Below are positions 45,626-56,422 of a DNA stretch of 64,000 nt, piece after piece; position 1 is the first letter of the stretch; every line of letters starts with the position of its first letter. A program made the position numbers and the translations under genes. The notes under the pieces are model-generated. The model searched no databases. It was not told where the DNA came from and saw nothing but the letters and a program-made list of their open reading frames with translations. The stretch is taken from positions 1 to 64,000 of the forward strand of contig JAHCIO010000015.1 of the NCBI GenBank assembly GCA_026129185.1. Reading direction: 5' to 3'. Source of the DNA: Promineifilum sp019695075. Its GTDB lineage: Bacteria > Chloroflexota > Anaerolineae > Promineifilales > Promineifilaceae.

Positions 45626-47107
45626 ATGTTCAAGAAAATCCTCATCGCCAATCGCGGCGAGATCGCTGTCCGTGTCATCCGCACCTGCCGCGAAATGGGC
45701 ATCCAGACGGTCGCGCTCTATGAAGCCAGCGATCGCGGCTCGCTCCATGTCCGGCTGGCCGACGAATGTGTCGCCTTGCCGGGGCCGCAGAGCTTCATGG
45801 ACCCGGCGGCCATTCTGGCCGTGGCCCAGGAGCAGGGCGTCGATGCTGTTCATCCCGGCTATGGCTATCTGGCCGAGGATGTCGCGTTCATTCGCAGTTG
45901 CGACGAGTCAGGCATTGCCTTCATCGGCCCGCCGGCCGAGGTCGTCGAGCGGCTGCGCAACAAGATCGGCGCGCTGGAGACGGCGCGGGCCGCCGGCATC
46001 CCGACCGTTGTCCATTCGCCGCGGTCGTTCTCCGAGGACGAGTTCGATGGGCTGGCCGCCGCGGCCGAGGCCATCGGTTACCCGGTGGTGCTCAAATCGT
46101 GTCGCGGCGGGCGGGGGCGCGGCGAGCGCGTCGTCCTGACGGCCGAACATCTGCCCGACATCGCTCGCCGGGCGCAGGTGGAGACGCAGGTCGTCTACGG
46201 CAACAAGCAACTCTACGTCGAACGCGCCATCCTGCCCGCCCACCAGGTCGGCGTGCAGGTCTTGGCCGACCGCTACGGCAACCTCGTCCACCTCGGCGAG
46301 CGCGAGGGGTCGGTCGTGCAGAGCAACCAGAAGATCGTCGAAGAGGAGCCGGCGCTGTGCCTCTCGGAGGAGCGTCGGGCCGCGCTGCTGGAGACCGCGG
46401 TGCAGATCGCGCGCCTGTTCGAGATGCAGAACCTGGGCACGGTCGAGTTCCTGGTGGACGGCAACGGCAACTTTTACTTCAGCGAGATCAAGCCGCGCAT
46501 CCAGATCGCCCACACGCTGGCGGAAATGCTGACCCGCATCGACCTGGTGCGCGAGCAGATCCGGCTGGAGGCGGGCGAGCCGCTGAATCTGCGCCAGGAA
46601 GATCTTGTCCGGCGCGGCCATGCCATTATGTGCCGCCTGCAGGCCGAAGACCCCTTCCACCGCTACCTGCCCGCGCCCGGCCATTTGCGCCACGTGCGCC
46701 TGCCGGGCGGGCCGGAGGTGCGCGTCGATACCTACGTCTACTCCGGGGCTGACGTGCCGTCTCACTACGACGCCCTGATCGCCAAGATCACCGCCTGGGC
46801 GCCGGATCGCGCCACCTGCCTCGACCGCATGCGGCGCGCGCTGGAGGACACCAACGTCAGTGGCGCGCCGACGAACCTGCCGCTGCTGGCGCGCATCTTG
46901 CGCGACGAAGCCTTCGTGCGCGGCGACTACTCCACCGACGTGCTCAGCCGGATGGAGGTCGCGCCCGTGCCGGAGTTCGACCGCGTGCAGCGCGACCTGG
47001 CTGTGGCCGCGGCCATCATCTACGCCCGCCGCCGCGAGGCCTTCAACCCGCAGACGCCCGACCAGTGGTCGAGCGGTTGGCATCGCAGCAGCCGCCAACT
47101 GGGCTAA
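45626..47107 (+). CDS. AccC-like biotin carboxylase with altered active-site residues
   Basis: 493 residues (ATG 45626 preferred over 45623 for spacing to AAGGA). The N-domain KKILIANRGEIAVRVIRTCREMGI and ATP-grasp fold are normal. Several key positions differ: SCRGGRGRGERVV replaces the usual glycine-rich loop, GSVVQSNQK replaces CSVQRRHQK (Asn234 at the conserved His), and SEIKPRIQIAH replaces IEMNTRIQVEH (Lys289 for Asn, Ala295 for the conserved Glu). Arg291 and Lys236 remain. It is encoded between PccB-like and BCCP genes. Activity on biotin is therefore uncertain; either a divergent functional subfamily or a regulatory/altered enzyme. Confidence 0.88.
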   Translation: MFKKILIANRGEIAVRVIRTCREMGIQTVALYEASDRGSLHVRLADECVALPGPQSFMDPAAILAVAQEQGVDAVHPGYGYLAEDVAFIRSCDESGIAFIGPPAEVVERLRNKIGALETARAAGIPTVVHSPRSFSEDEFDGLAAAAEAIGYPVVLKSCRGGRGRGERVVLTAEHLPDIARRAQVETQVVYGNKQLYVERAILPAHQVGVQVLADRYGNLVHLGEREGSVVQSNQKIVEEEPALCLSEERRAALLETAVQIARLFEMQNLGTVEFLVDGNGNFYFSEIKPRIQIAHTLAEMLTRIDLVREQIRLEAGEPLNLRQEDLVRRGHAIMCRLQAEDPFHRYLPAPGHLRHVRLPGGPEVRVDTYVYSGADVPSHYDALIAKITAWAPDRATCLDRMRRALEDTNVSGAPTNLPLLARILRDEAFVRGDYSTDVLSRMEVAPVPEFDRVQRDLAVAAAIIYARRREAFNPQTPDQWSSGWHRSSRQLG

Positions 47108-47126
47108 CGACAAGGAGCGACGATCG

Positions 47127-47618
47127 ATGACATCCTTAGAGGTGATAATTGACGGCACGACCTACGAGGTCGAGTTGGGCCTGGCCGGCGGCGATACGCA
47201 TACCGTGAAGGTCAACGGCGAGCCGTTGACCGTGACTGTGCCCCGACCGGAAGCGGTTGTGACGGAAATGGACTGGCTGATCATCAACGGCTGGCCCTAT
47301 GAACTGACATTTGACCCCAACATGCAGTGGCTCAGAGCCTACGATGGGCTGCACAGCGTGGAGATTCACGACCGCGCTCAACACGTGGCCCGGCCGCGCA
47401 GCGGCGACGGCCGCGTCAAGGCCCCCATCCCCGGCCTGATCAGCCGCGTCCTCGTCGCCCCCGGCGAAAGCGTTGTGGCCGGGCAGGCGCTGGTCATTCT
47501 GGAAGCGATGAAGATGGAAAACGAAATCCGCGCCCCGTTCGACGGCGTGGTCAGCTCCGTCTCGGCCAACATCGGCGAGACGGTGTTGCGTGGGCAGGTG
47601 CTCGTCGAAGTCAAGTAG
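47127..47618 (+). CDS. accB: Biotin carboxyl carrier protein
   Basis: 163 residues from ATG 47127 with AAGGAG upstream. Residues 90-163 form a biotinyl domain with the biotinylated Lys in LEAMKMEN and partner turn GVVSSVSANIGETV. The N-terminal 85 residues (IIDGTTYEVELG, VNGEPLTVTV) form an extra beta domain, as seen in acyl-CoA carboxylase carriers. It completes the three-gene carboxylase. Stop TAG at 47616 lies within an inverted repeat. Confidence 0.92.
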   Translation: MTSLEVIIDGTTYEVELGLAGGDTHTVKVNGEPLTVTVPRPEAVVTEMDWLIINGWPYELTFDPNMQWLRAYDGLHSVEIHDRAQHVARPRSGDGRVKAPIPGLISRVLVAPGESVVAGQALVILEAMKMENEIRAPFDGVVSSVSANIGETVLRGQVLVEVK

Positions 47619-47643
47619 AGACGGGTCGCCGACCCGTCTCTAC
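47615..47643. repeat. GTAGAGACGGGTCG palindrome
   Basis: A perfect inverted repeat of 14 bp arms with a single central base. It begins one base before the accB stop codon and may serve as its terminator, although no T-run follows. Confidence 0.85.
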
Positions 47644-47676
47644 GCGCCCTGTCGAATATGGTATAGTTTCGCGGTG

Positions 47677-48965
47677 ATGCGAGTCACCGGCCCCCATTTA
47701 TTAACGCCGTCTGGCGCGGCCACTAACGCCCGCCTGTCGCGCCTGGCCTGGGCCGTCACCGCCGCCGGCCTGGCCCTGCTGGCCGGGGCGGTCGTTCTGA
47801 TCCTGCTGCGGGCTGCCCGCGCGCCGCGGCCGGGCGACGCCGCCTGGTACAACGACCTGATCATCACCGCCTCGCTGGCCGTGGCCATCATCGTCGGCGG
47901 CTTTGTGGCCGCGCGGCTGCCGCGCAACCCCTACGGCTGGCTGCTGTTGGCCTTCGGCATCGGCAACGGCGGCATCCAGAGCTTTGCCGTCGATTACATC
48001 CTCGTCAGCCATCAGATCGCGCCGCTGCCGCTGACCTCGTGGGCTTTCTACTTCGCCGCGTTCGGCTTCTCGCTGTGGCTGGCGGCCATCCCGCTGCTGT
48101 TTCTGCTCTTTCCCAGCGGGCGGCTGCCGTCGCGGCGCTGGCGGTGGCTGGCGGCCGGTGTCGTCCTCAGCTTCCTGACGCTGGCGGCGCTCATGTGGCT
48201 GTCGCCATCAGCGATTCTCGTGTCCGTCCCCAGCCCGTTCCACCACGACAACGCCCTCGGCCGCTGGGCCGACAACCTGACCAGCACGGCCGTCTTCTTC
48301 ATCTTGCTGGCCATACTCATCAGCGCCATCTCCGTCATCGTCCGGGCCATTCGCGCGCGGGGGCTGGAGCGGCAGCAATTCAAGTGGCTCGGCCTGGCCT
48401 CGGTGGTGATGGTGCTGGCCTTCTTCTTCAACACGGAGCTGGTGCCGCTGCTGCCGGGCGTGCTCGATGCCCTACTGGAGGCGGCCGCCTTTGCCGGCGT
48501 GCCCCTGGCTGTGGGCATTGCCGTGCTGCGCTACCGGCTGTGGGACATCGACATCATCATCCGCAAGACGGTGCTCTACGGCGTGCTATCGACGCTGCTG
48601 GCTGCGGTGTTCTACGTGCTGGTCGTCGCCCTGCAAGGCGTCTTTGGTCGTGTCACCGGCCGCGACTCGCCCGCGGCGGTTATCCTGTCCACACTGGCCA
48701 TCGCCGCCCTGTTCGCGCCGATGCGCCGGGCGGTGCAGAACGTCATCGACCGCCGCTTCTACCGCCGCAAGGTCGATGCCGAGAAAGTGCTGGCCGATTT
48801 CGCCGCCACCGCCCGCGACGAGACCGACCTCGACCGGCTGACGGCTGAGTTGGTGCGCGTCATCCAGGAGGCTATGCAGCCAGAGCATGTCAGCGTGTGG
48901 CTGCGAGAGCCGGACGACGGGCGCTGGGCCATGGACGCGGCTGCTGGCGACGAGACGCGCGCCGC

Positions 48966-48969
<4 letters not shown>
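47677..48969 (+). CDS. Sensor-kinase-like membrane protein lacking a kinase domain (paralog 1)
   Basis: 430 residues from ATG 47677. About ten helices (residues ~20-370, including LWLAAIPLLFLLFPSGRLPSRRWRW), then RYRLWDIDIIIRKTVLYG and a cytoplasmic tail RRFYRRKVDAEKVLADFAATARDETDLDRLTAELVRVIQEAMQPEHVSVWL. This tail is found N-terminal to GAF and HisKA domains in many sensor kinases, but here the protein ends. A paralog is at 56423-57673 and a fragment at 57679-57924. The role may be membrane signal input for a separate partner. Confidence 0.78.
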
Positions 48970-50940
<1,971 letters not shown>

Positions 50941-50960
<20 letters not shown>

Positions 50961-51290
50961 TCTTGTTCCTGAACTCTTGGGCTGTTACCGTCGCGGCGAT
51001 AAGCAATAGATCCTCAATGGACTGACCCAAGGCGGCCGATTGAGAGACTTCGATCACGCCGGCAATCTCGCCTCCCGACGCCATGCGCTCATAGGCGATC
51101 CGTGTCACCGTGCTCACGTCGTGGGTCAGAGGATACGATCTTCCTGGGCTGCCCACGCCAGCACGACGGCATCAGATGCGCCACGTAGGGCGACATCCTG
51201 CACACGCACGATATCCAGGTCAGGCTGCCGACGCAAAAGCCCGCGCACGATGCGGTTGTTGAAATCCTCGTCGGCAAGGAACTTGAGCAT
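50941..51290 (-). pseudogene. DUF5615 PIN-like toxin, one-base frameshift
   Basis: From ATG 51290 the frame reads LKFLADEDFNNRIVRGLLRRQPDLDIVRVQDV, the DUF5615 start with the metal Asp residues, to about 51130. The expected ILLTHDV is broken: CTC-TGA replaces CTC-CTG-A, a single missing base. The other frame then continues THDVSTVTRIAYERMASGG and the normal end to 50941. It is therefore a frameshifted gene, or a sequencing error. Its DUF433 partner is intact upstream. Confidence 0.88.
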
Positions 51291-51316
51291 GGCCCACCGC
51301 GCCGCAACCGACAGCG

Positions 51317-51652
51317 TTACCGGGATTGAAAAGCCTCGCGGCGTTTGAGCAGAATCTGTCGAAAGGCCTGGTACTCTGGCTTGGCCTCAATCTCGGTTCG
51401 CAGCGCCTGGCCCTTCTCGACGCGTTTGACCATGTACTCGTCCACAGTGGGGCGGTTCACGAGATAATAGGCGATGACGGCGTATACGTCGCCCAGGTCA
51501 AGCGCCGGATACTGGGATACGATCTCCTCCGCGGTGTAGCCCTCATTAAAGGCATAGACAACCGTATCCAGCCGCACGCGCGTGTCGCCAATGCGTATGA
51601 CTTCACCCTCTGAGACTGTCAGTGGGACAGTCATGGATGGGGACAGTTCCAT
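51317..51652 (-). CDS. DUF433 antitoxin-like protein
   Basis: 111 residues with RIGDTRVRLDTVVYAFNEGYTAEEIVSQYPALDLGDVYAVIAYYL, the winged-helix-like DUF433 module that pairs with DUF5615 PIN-like proteins in putative toxin-antitoxin operons. It precedes the frameshifted DUF5615 gene. If that toxin is dead, this protein is now an orphan antitoxin. Confidence 0.85.
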   Translation of the reverse strand: MELSPSMTVPLTVSEGEVIRIGDTRVRLDTVVYAFNEGYTAEEIVSQYPALDLGDVYAVIAYYLVNRPTVDEYMVKRVEKGQALRTEIEAKPEYQAFRQILLKRREAFQSR

Positions 51653-51713
51653 ACAGTTACCTCGTCGGTAGCAATCAGACGTAAGGAGTCCATTATAGAG
51701 GATTTATCGCCGC

Positions 51714-52673
51714 CTAGATAGACCCCACGAACGTATGCCCCACCAGCCCATCTTCCCGCGCGAACGCGCCCATCAGCCAGACGCGGCGGATGGTCAGGAA
51801 CGGGGCGATGGCGTCGTGCTCCGCGTCGGCCAGCGGCCGGGCGGCGTAGTAGCCGGCGAAGAACGCTTCGGAGCGCTCGGCCGGGCCGTGCATCAGGTTG
51901 GCGTTGGACAGGAAGGCGGCGATGTCATAGACCCGCCAGCCCGGCCCGCAGAGGTCGAAGTTGAAGAACGTCGGCTCGTTGGTCTCGTTGAAGTAGACGC
52001 TGCTCTGGTGAAAATCGCCGCTGATCGGCCCCCAGCGGCCGGGAACCGACGCGCTCTGGGCCACGAAGTCGCGCAACTCCTCGCGCGCCTCCTCGGCCGC
52101 GGTCAGCACCAGGTCGAGGTTGGCGGCGCGTTCGTCCGTCCAGGTGCGGCGGATGCGTTCCAGCGGCCGGTCGAGCAGGTAGGCCATGTCCAGCGGCCGG
52201 CGGGCGTGGGGCGAGGTGAACTTGTCGGAGACGACGTGGATGCGGCCCATCATCTCGCCCATGACGTAGAGCTGGTCGATGTCTTTCAGCGCCAGCGGGT
52301 CGCCATAGGCCAGGCTGAACATGGCGTAGTAGCGCGGCCCTTCGGGGGCCTCCAGCCGGCCGACGTAGCCGCCGTCGCGCCGCCGGATGGGGTAGGAGAC
52401 GGGCAGACCTCGCTCGTGCAGGAAGCGCAGCCAGTCGATCTCGTACAGGTAGTCGGATTCGACGCGGTGGTAGCGATCGCCCTGCTGGTAGATGCGGAAG
52501 GCGTACTGCGTCCCATCCCCGGCCGTGATCAGGTAGTGGTCGTTGTCCTGCGTGCGCAGCAGCTTGCTGAACAGCTTGCCGCTGATCGGCGGCGCGCAGT
52601 CATATTCCGCGGCGATTAGTTCCGCCACCGAGTCGGCGGCGACGAAAGAGCGGGCGATGCGAATTGTGGTCAT
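51714..52673 (-). CDS. APH/homoserine kinase-II-like phosphotransferase, altered Brenner motif
   Basis: 319 residues. N-lobe YAFRIYQQGDRYHRVESDYLYEIDWLRFL with a possible Glu/Arg replacing the usual Lys. The catalytic loop reads GPISGDFHQSSVYFN where a typical HGDxHxxN is expected: the Asp is kept, the first His is Ser and the Asn may be Ser. The metal motif FFNFDLCGPGWRVYDIA is clear. It is close to the APH/choline kinase superfamily, but kinase activity is uncertain. It begins right beside the CAGTGGT repeat. Confidence 0.78.
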   Translation of the reverse strand: MTTIRIARSFVAADSVAELIAAEYDCAPPISGKLFSKLLRTQDNDHYLITAGDGTQYAFRIYQQGDRYHRVESDYLYEIDWLRFLHERGLPVSYPIRRRDGGYVGRLEAPEGPRYYAMFSLAYGDPLALKDIDQLYVMGEMMGRIHVVSDKFTSPHARRPLDMAYLLDRPLERIRRTWTDERAANLDLVLTAAEEAREELRDFVAQSASVPGRWGPISGDFHQSSVYFNETNEPTFFNFDLCGPGWRVYDIAAFLSNANLMHGPAERSEAFFAGYYAARPLADAEHDAIAPFLTIRRVWLMGAFAREDGLVGHTFVGSI

Positions 52674-52685
52674 AGTTCTAGTTCC

Positions 52686-52778
52686 CAGTGAACAGTGGTC
52701 AGTGAACAGTGGTCAGTGGTCAGTGGTCACTCATCGATCACTATTCACTGTTTACTGTCCACTGTCCACTGTCCACTA
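52686..52778. repeat. CAGTGGT heptad hairpin
   Basis: Direct heptads CAGTGAA/CAGTGGT (52686-52728), a short loop, then inverted heptads TTTACTG, TCCACTG to 52778. The stop codon TAG (52776-52778) of the acyl-CoA dehydrogenase is the edge of this repeat. Confidence 0.88.
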
Positions 52779-53933
52779 TCTTCCCGGCAATATATTCTCA
52801 TACTTGGCGATGATTCCCAACATGATCTCGTCCGCGCCGCCGCCGATGGACAGCAGGCGAGCGTCGCGGAAGTAGCGGGCCATCGGGTACTCCTCGACGT
52901 AGCCCATGCCGCCGTGGAACTGGAGGCAGGCGTCGGCCACCTCGCGCGCCAGCCGGCCGGCCTTCAGCTTGGCCATCGATACTTCTTTGGTCACGTCTTC
53001 CCCGGCGACGAGCAGGCGGACGCAGTGGTAATTGAGTTGCCGCAGCGCCTCGACCTCGGTCAGTAGCTCGCACAGGCGGAAGTGGATCCACTGGTTGTCG
53101 ATCAGCGGCCGGCCGAACGCCTGCCGCTCGCGGGTGTAGGTGATGGTCAGGCGAATGATCTTGTCCATGCCGGCCGTGCTCATCAGCGACCCGGCCAGCC
53201 GCTCGCGCTGGAACTGACGCATCTGGAGCATGAAGCCCAGGCCCTCCTCGCCGATGCGGTTGGCCTGGGGCACGCGCATGTCCTCGAAGGTCAGGATGGC
53301 CGTGTCGCTGGCGTGGTTGCCCAGCTTTTCCAGCTTGCGGCTGACGTGGAAGCCGGGCGTGTCGGTGGACACAACGATGAGCGACATGCCGCGGAAGCCG
53401 CGCTCGCCGCTGGTGCGGGCCAGCAGGGTCACAAAGTCGGCCTGCGTCCCATTGGTGATCCACATCTTGCTGCCGTTGATGACGTAGTCGTCGCCGTCGG
53501 CCACGGCCCGCGTGCGGATGGCGGCCACGTCGCTGCCGGCGTCCGGCTCGCTGACGCCGATGGCGGCGACCATCTCGCCGGCGATGGCCGGGACAAGGAA
53601 GCGCTGCTTCAGCTCCTCGCTGCCGAACTCGGCCAGGGCGGGCGTGGCCATGTCGGTGTGGACGGCGATGCCCATCGGCACGGCGGCGCAGTCGGCCCGG
53701 CCCAACTCCTCCAGCAGGACGGCGCTATACCAGTAGTCCACGCCGCCGCCGCCATACGCCTCCGGGTAGGCCAGGCCCAGTAGGCCCAGCCCGCCCATCT
53801 TGCGCAACACCTCGCGGGCGGGCCAGATGCGCGCCGCCTCCCACGCCTCGACGTGGGGATTGATCTCCGTCTCGACGAACCGCCGCACCACCTGCCGGAA
53901 GGCCTCGTGCTCGGCTGTGAAGTAACTGAACAT
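52776..53933 (-). CDS. Acyl-CoA dehydrogenase
   Basis: 385 residues from ATG 53933, with GGGAG 8 bases upstream. Motifs: AAIGVSEPDAGSDVAAIRTRAV (flavin/substrate), KMWITNGTQADF, RERLAGSLMSTAGMDKII, RQAFGRPLIDNQWIHFRL, LQFHGGMGYVEEYPMARYFRDARLLSIGGGADEIM. The catalytic Glu may be in the last segment, YVEEYPMAR. With MccA/MccB nearby it may act as an isovaleryl-CoA-type dehydrogenase. Its FAD-linked electrons would go to an electron transfer flavoprotein encoded elsewhere. Confidence 0.92.
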   Translation of the reverse strand: MFSYFTAEHEAFRQVVRRFVETEINPHVEAWEAARIWPAREVLRKMGGLGLLGLAYPEAYGGGGVDYWYSAVLLEELGRADCAAVPMGIAVHTDMATPALAEFGSEELKQRFLVPAIAGEMVAAIGVSEPDAGSDVAAIRTRAVADGDDYVINGSKMWITNGTQADFVTLLARTSGERGFRGMSLIVVSTDTPGFHVSRKLEKLGNHASDTAILTFEDMRVPQANRIGEEGLGFMLQMRQFQRERLAGSLMSTAGMDKIIRLTITYTRERQAFGRPLIDNQWIHFRLCELLTEVEALRQLNYHCVRLLVAGEDVTKEVSMAKLKAGRLAREVADACLQFHGGMGYVEEYPMARYFRDARLLSIGGGADEIMLGIIAKYENILPGR

Positions 53934-53990
53934 GGTTTGTCTCCCGGAGCTATTATCCGCAGATTTAGCAGATTGGGCAGATAAAAAGAG

Positions 53991-54064
53991 CCTCACGCCA
54001 AGACGCAAAGCACGCCAAGCTCAGAAAGCTTTCTGAACTTGGCGTGCTTTGCGTCTTGGCGTGA
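53991..54064. repeat. CACGCCAAG octad hairpin, copy 5
   Basis: Units ACGCCAAG, ACGCAAAG, CACGCCAAG, core CTCAGAAAGCTTTCTGAA, then inverted units. The upstream CAGATTTAG/CAGATTGGG copies at 53958-53982 belong to a second short family. Confidence 0.9.
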
Positions 54065-54069
54065 AATTC

Positions 54070-55092
54070 TTAAATCTGCTCTTTGAACCCGGCCACGGAC
54101 GCCGCCCAGCCGGCGTCGTTGACGCCCGGCTCATAGGGCAGATAGTAGGCCACGCGGTCGAGCAGGTCGCCGTAGCGTTGCCGGATGAGGCCGGGCAGGG
54201 CGGCCCACGAGCCGGTGACGGCGAAGGCATCGAGTATCTCGTCGCTGATCTGGCCGGGCATCTCGTCCCACTGGCCGGCGCGGGCCATGTGGCCCAGCGC
54301 CTCGGCCGTTTCCGTCCAGCCGTGCAACTCCACCACGGCGCGATAGGCGGGCGTGCTCATATAGAAGGAAAGCTGTTGGCGCACGTGGGCCTCGGCGGCG
54401 CGGGCTTCGGCCGGGTCGTCGGTGGGAATGGCGAAGACGGCTGTGTTGACGGTGAAATCGGCCCGCGACCGGCCCGATTTGGCCAGCCCCGTCGCGATCT
54501 CCGGCAGGGCCACCTCGCGCAGGTAGCGGGTGGTGTGCAGGGCATGGATGTGGACGCCGTCGCAGTGGGAGCCGGCCAGCCGCAACATCTGCTCGTTGAC
54601 CGCGGCGATGTAGATCGGCGGCGCGGGGTAGTCGATGGGGCCGGGGTCGAAGAAGGGCGTCATCAGCATGAGCTTGAAGAACTCGCCGGCATAGTCGAGC
54701 GGTTCGCCCGTCTGCCAGCAGCGCCAGAAGGCGCGGATGGCCTCGATGGTCTCGCGCATCTTGGCCACCGGCTTCTCCCACTTGACGCCGAAGCGCAGGA
54801 CGTTGTGGGCTTTCACCTGTGGGCCGAGGCCGAGGACGAACCGGCCGCGCGAATAGCGCTGCAGGTCCCACGCCGTGTAGGCCAGGATGGCCGGGCTGCG
54901 GGGGAAGGCGACGGCGATGGCCGTGCCCAGCGTCATCTGCCGGCTGTGTTCGGCGGCCAGGGCCAGGTTGAGGAAGGGGTCACTGTTGGTTTCGGCCACC
55001 CAGAAGCCGTCGAAGCCAAGGGCTTCGGCCGCGGCGGCGTAGGCGGGTATCTGCTCCAGTTTGGGCTGCAAGAACGAAACGTCGAACTTCAT
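54070..55092 (-). CDS. LLM-class F420-dependent oxidoreductase
   Basis: 340 residues. KFDVSFLQPKLEQIPAYAAAAEALGFDGFWVAE at the start, LALAAEHSRQMTLGTAIAVAFPRSPAILAYTAWDLQRYSRGRFVLGLGPQVKAHN for the F420 site, and PPIYIAAVNEQMLRLAG. This is a TIM-barrel LLM oxidoreductase of the TIGR03617-like group. It probably oxidises an alcohol or reduces an enoyl substrate with F420 rather than FMN. The neighbours suggest branched acyl compounds but no substrate can be named. Confidence 0.9.
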   Translation of the reverse strand: MKFDVSFLQPKLEQIPAYAAAAEALGFDGFWVAETNSDPFLNLALAAEHSRQMTLGTAIAVAFPRSPAILAYTAWDLQRYSRGRFVLGLGPQVKAHNVLRFGVKWEKPVAKMRETIEAIRAFWRCWQTGEPLDYAGEFFKLMLMTPFFDPGPIDYPAPPIYIAAVNEQMLRLAGSHCDGVHIHALHTTRYLREVALPEIATGLAKSGRSRADFTVNTAVFAIPTDDPAEARAAEAHVRQQLSFYMSTPAYRAVVELHGWTETAEALGHMARAGQWDEMPGQISDEILDAFAVTGSWAALPGLIRQRYGDLLDRVAYYLPYEPGVNDAGWAASVAGFKEQI

Positions 55093-55114
55093 GGCAAGCT
55101 CCCCGGCCGCGGTG

Positions 55115-55231
55115 TTATTGCAAGATGGGTGGCGGTGGTTGGGCAGACGAGAGCGCCGGCACGGCGGCCATCGCGCCGGCCAACGCGCCCCACAGGGATT
55201 GGATCAGGTCGTAGAACTCGGCGTCCAGCAT
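55115..55231 (-). CDS. Possible 38-residue small protein
   Basis: ORF MLDAEFYDLIQSLW... with an Ala/Pro-rich end, preceded by AAGG close to the ATG. No match recognised. It is kept only because the 180-base gap between two supported genes has no better occupant. Confidence 0.3.
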   Translation of the reverse strand: MLDAEFYDLIQSLWGALAGAMAAVPALSSAQPPPPILQ

Positions 55232-55268
55232 GGCCTTGGCGTGTCCCTGTCCGGGTCGTGGGGCCGAA

Positions 55269-55388
55269 TTAGAGCACGAGCACGCCGGCCACGATGGCCA
55301 GCGCAAAGGCGATGACGCCGCAGGCGGCCAGGATGGCGATCATGATGGCGATGGGCAGGATGATGCTGGGCGCATTTTCGGGGTCCAT
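55269..55388 (-). CDS. 39-residue single-helix membrane protein
   Basis: Begins MDPENAPSIILPIAIM, a short acidic N-terminus then one long hydrophobic helix to the last residue (VAGVLVL). A GGAG site lies 9 bases before ATG 55388. No family is recognised; the length and composition resemble small membrane subunits or modulators. Confidence 0.55.
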   Translation of the reverse strand: MDPENAPSIILPIAIMIAILAACGVIAFALAIVAGVLVL

Positions 55389-55519
55389 AGGGTTGCACTC
55401 CGGTTGGTGGATTCGACGGGATTGTACTCCTGATTGGCCGCGACGCAACGCCGCGGCGCGACTGAATGGCTCGCCGTGGGGCCGTCGTTCCTGAGAAGAC
55501 AGCGCCATATTCCAACCTA

Positions 55520-55548
55520 TTGATAATAGGTACAACCGATGCTATACT
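55520..55548 (+). promoter_or_regulatory. Promoter of the VapBC-like operon
   Basis: TTGATA (55520-55525), 17 bp, TATACT (55543-55548), 47 bases before the antitoxin ATG. The palindrome CTATTGATAATAG (55517-55529) overlaps the -35 box and is a candidate autoregulatory operator. Confidence 0.65.
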
Positions 55549-55595
55549 GGTAGTACATTCTTGGGACTGGTGGTGTTCTTTGGCGGTGAAACCAG

Positions 55596-55898
55596 ATGGA
55601 ACGATTGACAACGGTCACACGAAAAGGACAGATCACGATTCCGATTGAGATGCGGCGGGCGCTGGCCATTGAAGAGGGCGACAAGATCGCCGTCTCGATG
55701 GTCGAGGGCGAACCGGGCGTGATCATGATTCGGCCAGTGCGTTCCGTGGCGGAGATGACCTATGGCCTGGCCAGGACGCTCAGCCCTCACGCGCCGGATA
55801 GGCCCCGCGTCGACGCGCGCCAGGAACGCGACGCGTTCGAAACGAGCACGGCCGAGGCGGCGATGAAGCCATTGACAGCTACATCCACATCGCAATGA
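55596..55898 (+). CDS. AbrB/VapB-type antitoxin
   Basis: 100 residues. ERLTTVTRKGQITIPIEMRRALAIEEGDKIAV is a SpoVT/AbrB swapped-hairpin DNA-binding domain. The remainder is a loose toxin-binding tail. It is coupled to the PIN toxin by overlap (ATG 55895 within the stop). Confidence 0.9.
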   Translation: MERLTTVTRKGQITIPIEMRRALAIEEGDKIAVSMVEGEPGVIMIRPVRSVAEMTYGLARTLSPHAPDRPRVDARQERDAFETSTAEAAMKPLTATSTSQ

Positions 55899-56302
55899 TG
55901 CCGTTTATTGACACCGACATCTTCATCCGGCACCTCATGGCCGATGATCCGGTTCAGTCGCCCGCTTGCCTGGCGCTGTTCCAGGCGATTGAGCGGGAGG
56001 AGCTGACTGTTTGGACATCGCACCTCGTTGTCGCCGAGATCGTCTTCGTGCTAAGCCGGGTCTATCGGCTGGAGCGGGCGGACATCCGCGATATCGTCCT
56101 GCCACTCCTCTCGCTGCCGAATATCAAGCTTGCCCAAAAGCAGCTCTTCGCGCAGGTATTTGACCTCTACGCGACCCTGCCCATCGACTACGTCGATGCC
56201 TATCACGCTGCCCTTCTTCTGAACCGCGACGCTGTTTCTCTTTATAGCTTCGATGCTGATTTCGACCGCGTGCCGGGGCTGCGGCGTCAGGAGCCGTCGT
56301 AA
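55895..56302 (+). CDS. PIN-domain ribonuclease toxin (VapC-like)
   Basis: 135 residues. FIDTDIFIRHLM contains the first acidic residues of the PIN site; VVAEIVFVLSRVY gives the Glu; IDYVDAYHAALLL and LYSFDADFDRV give the late Asp residues. It should cut RNA, inhibited by the AbrB-type partner. A second ATG at 55898 is an alternative start. Confidence 0.9.
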   Translation: MMPFIDTDIFIRHLMADDPVQSPACLALFQAIEREELTVWTSHLVVAEIVFVLSRVYRLERADIRDIVLPLLSLPNIKLAQKQLFAQVFDLYATLPIDYVDAYHAALLLNRDAVSLYSFDADFDRVPGLRRQEPS

Positions 56303-56422
56303 CCGCAAACGCAATGAAGTGGACCTTGGAATCGCCGAGCGCTAACGACTGCTGGATTCATTAACACGTCGCCCCACCCGCATCCGAGGATGCGGACTCC
56401 GCTATGCACCACCCGCCACCCG

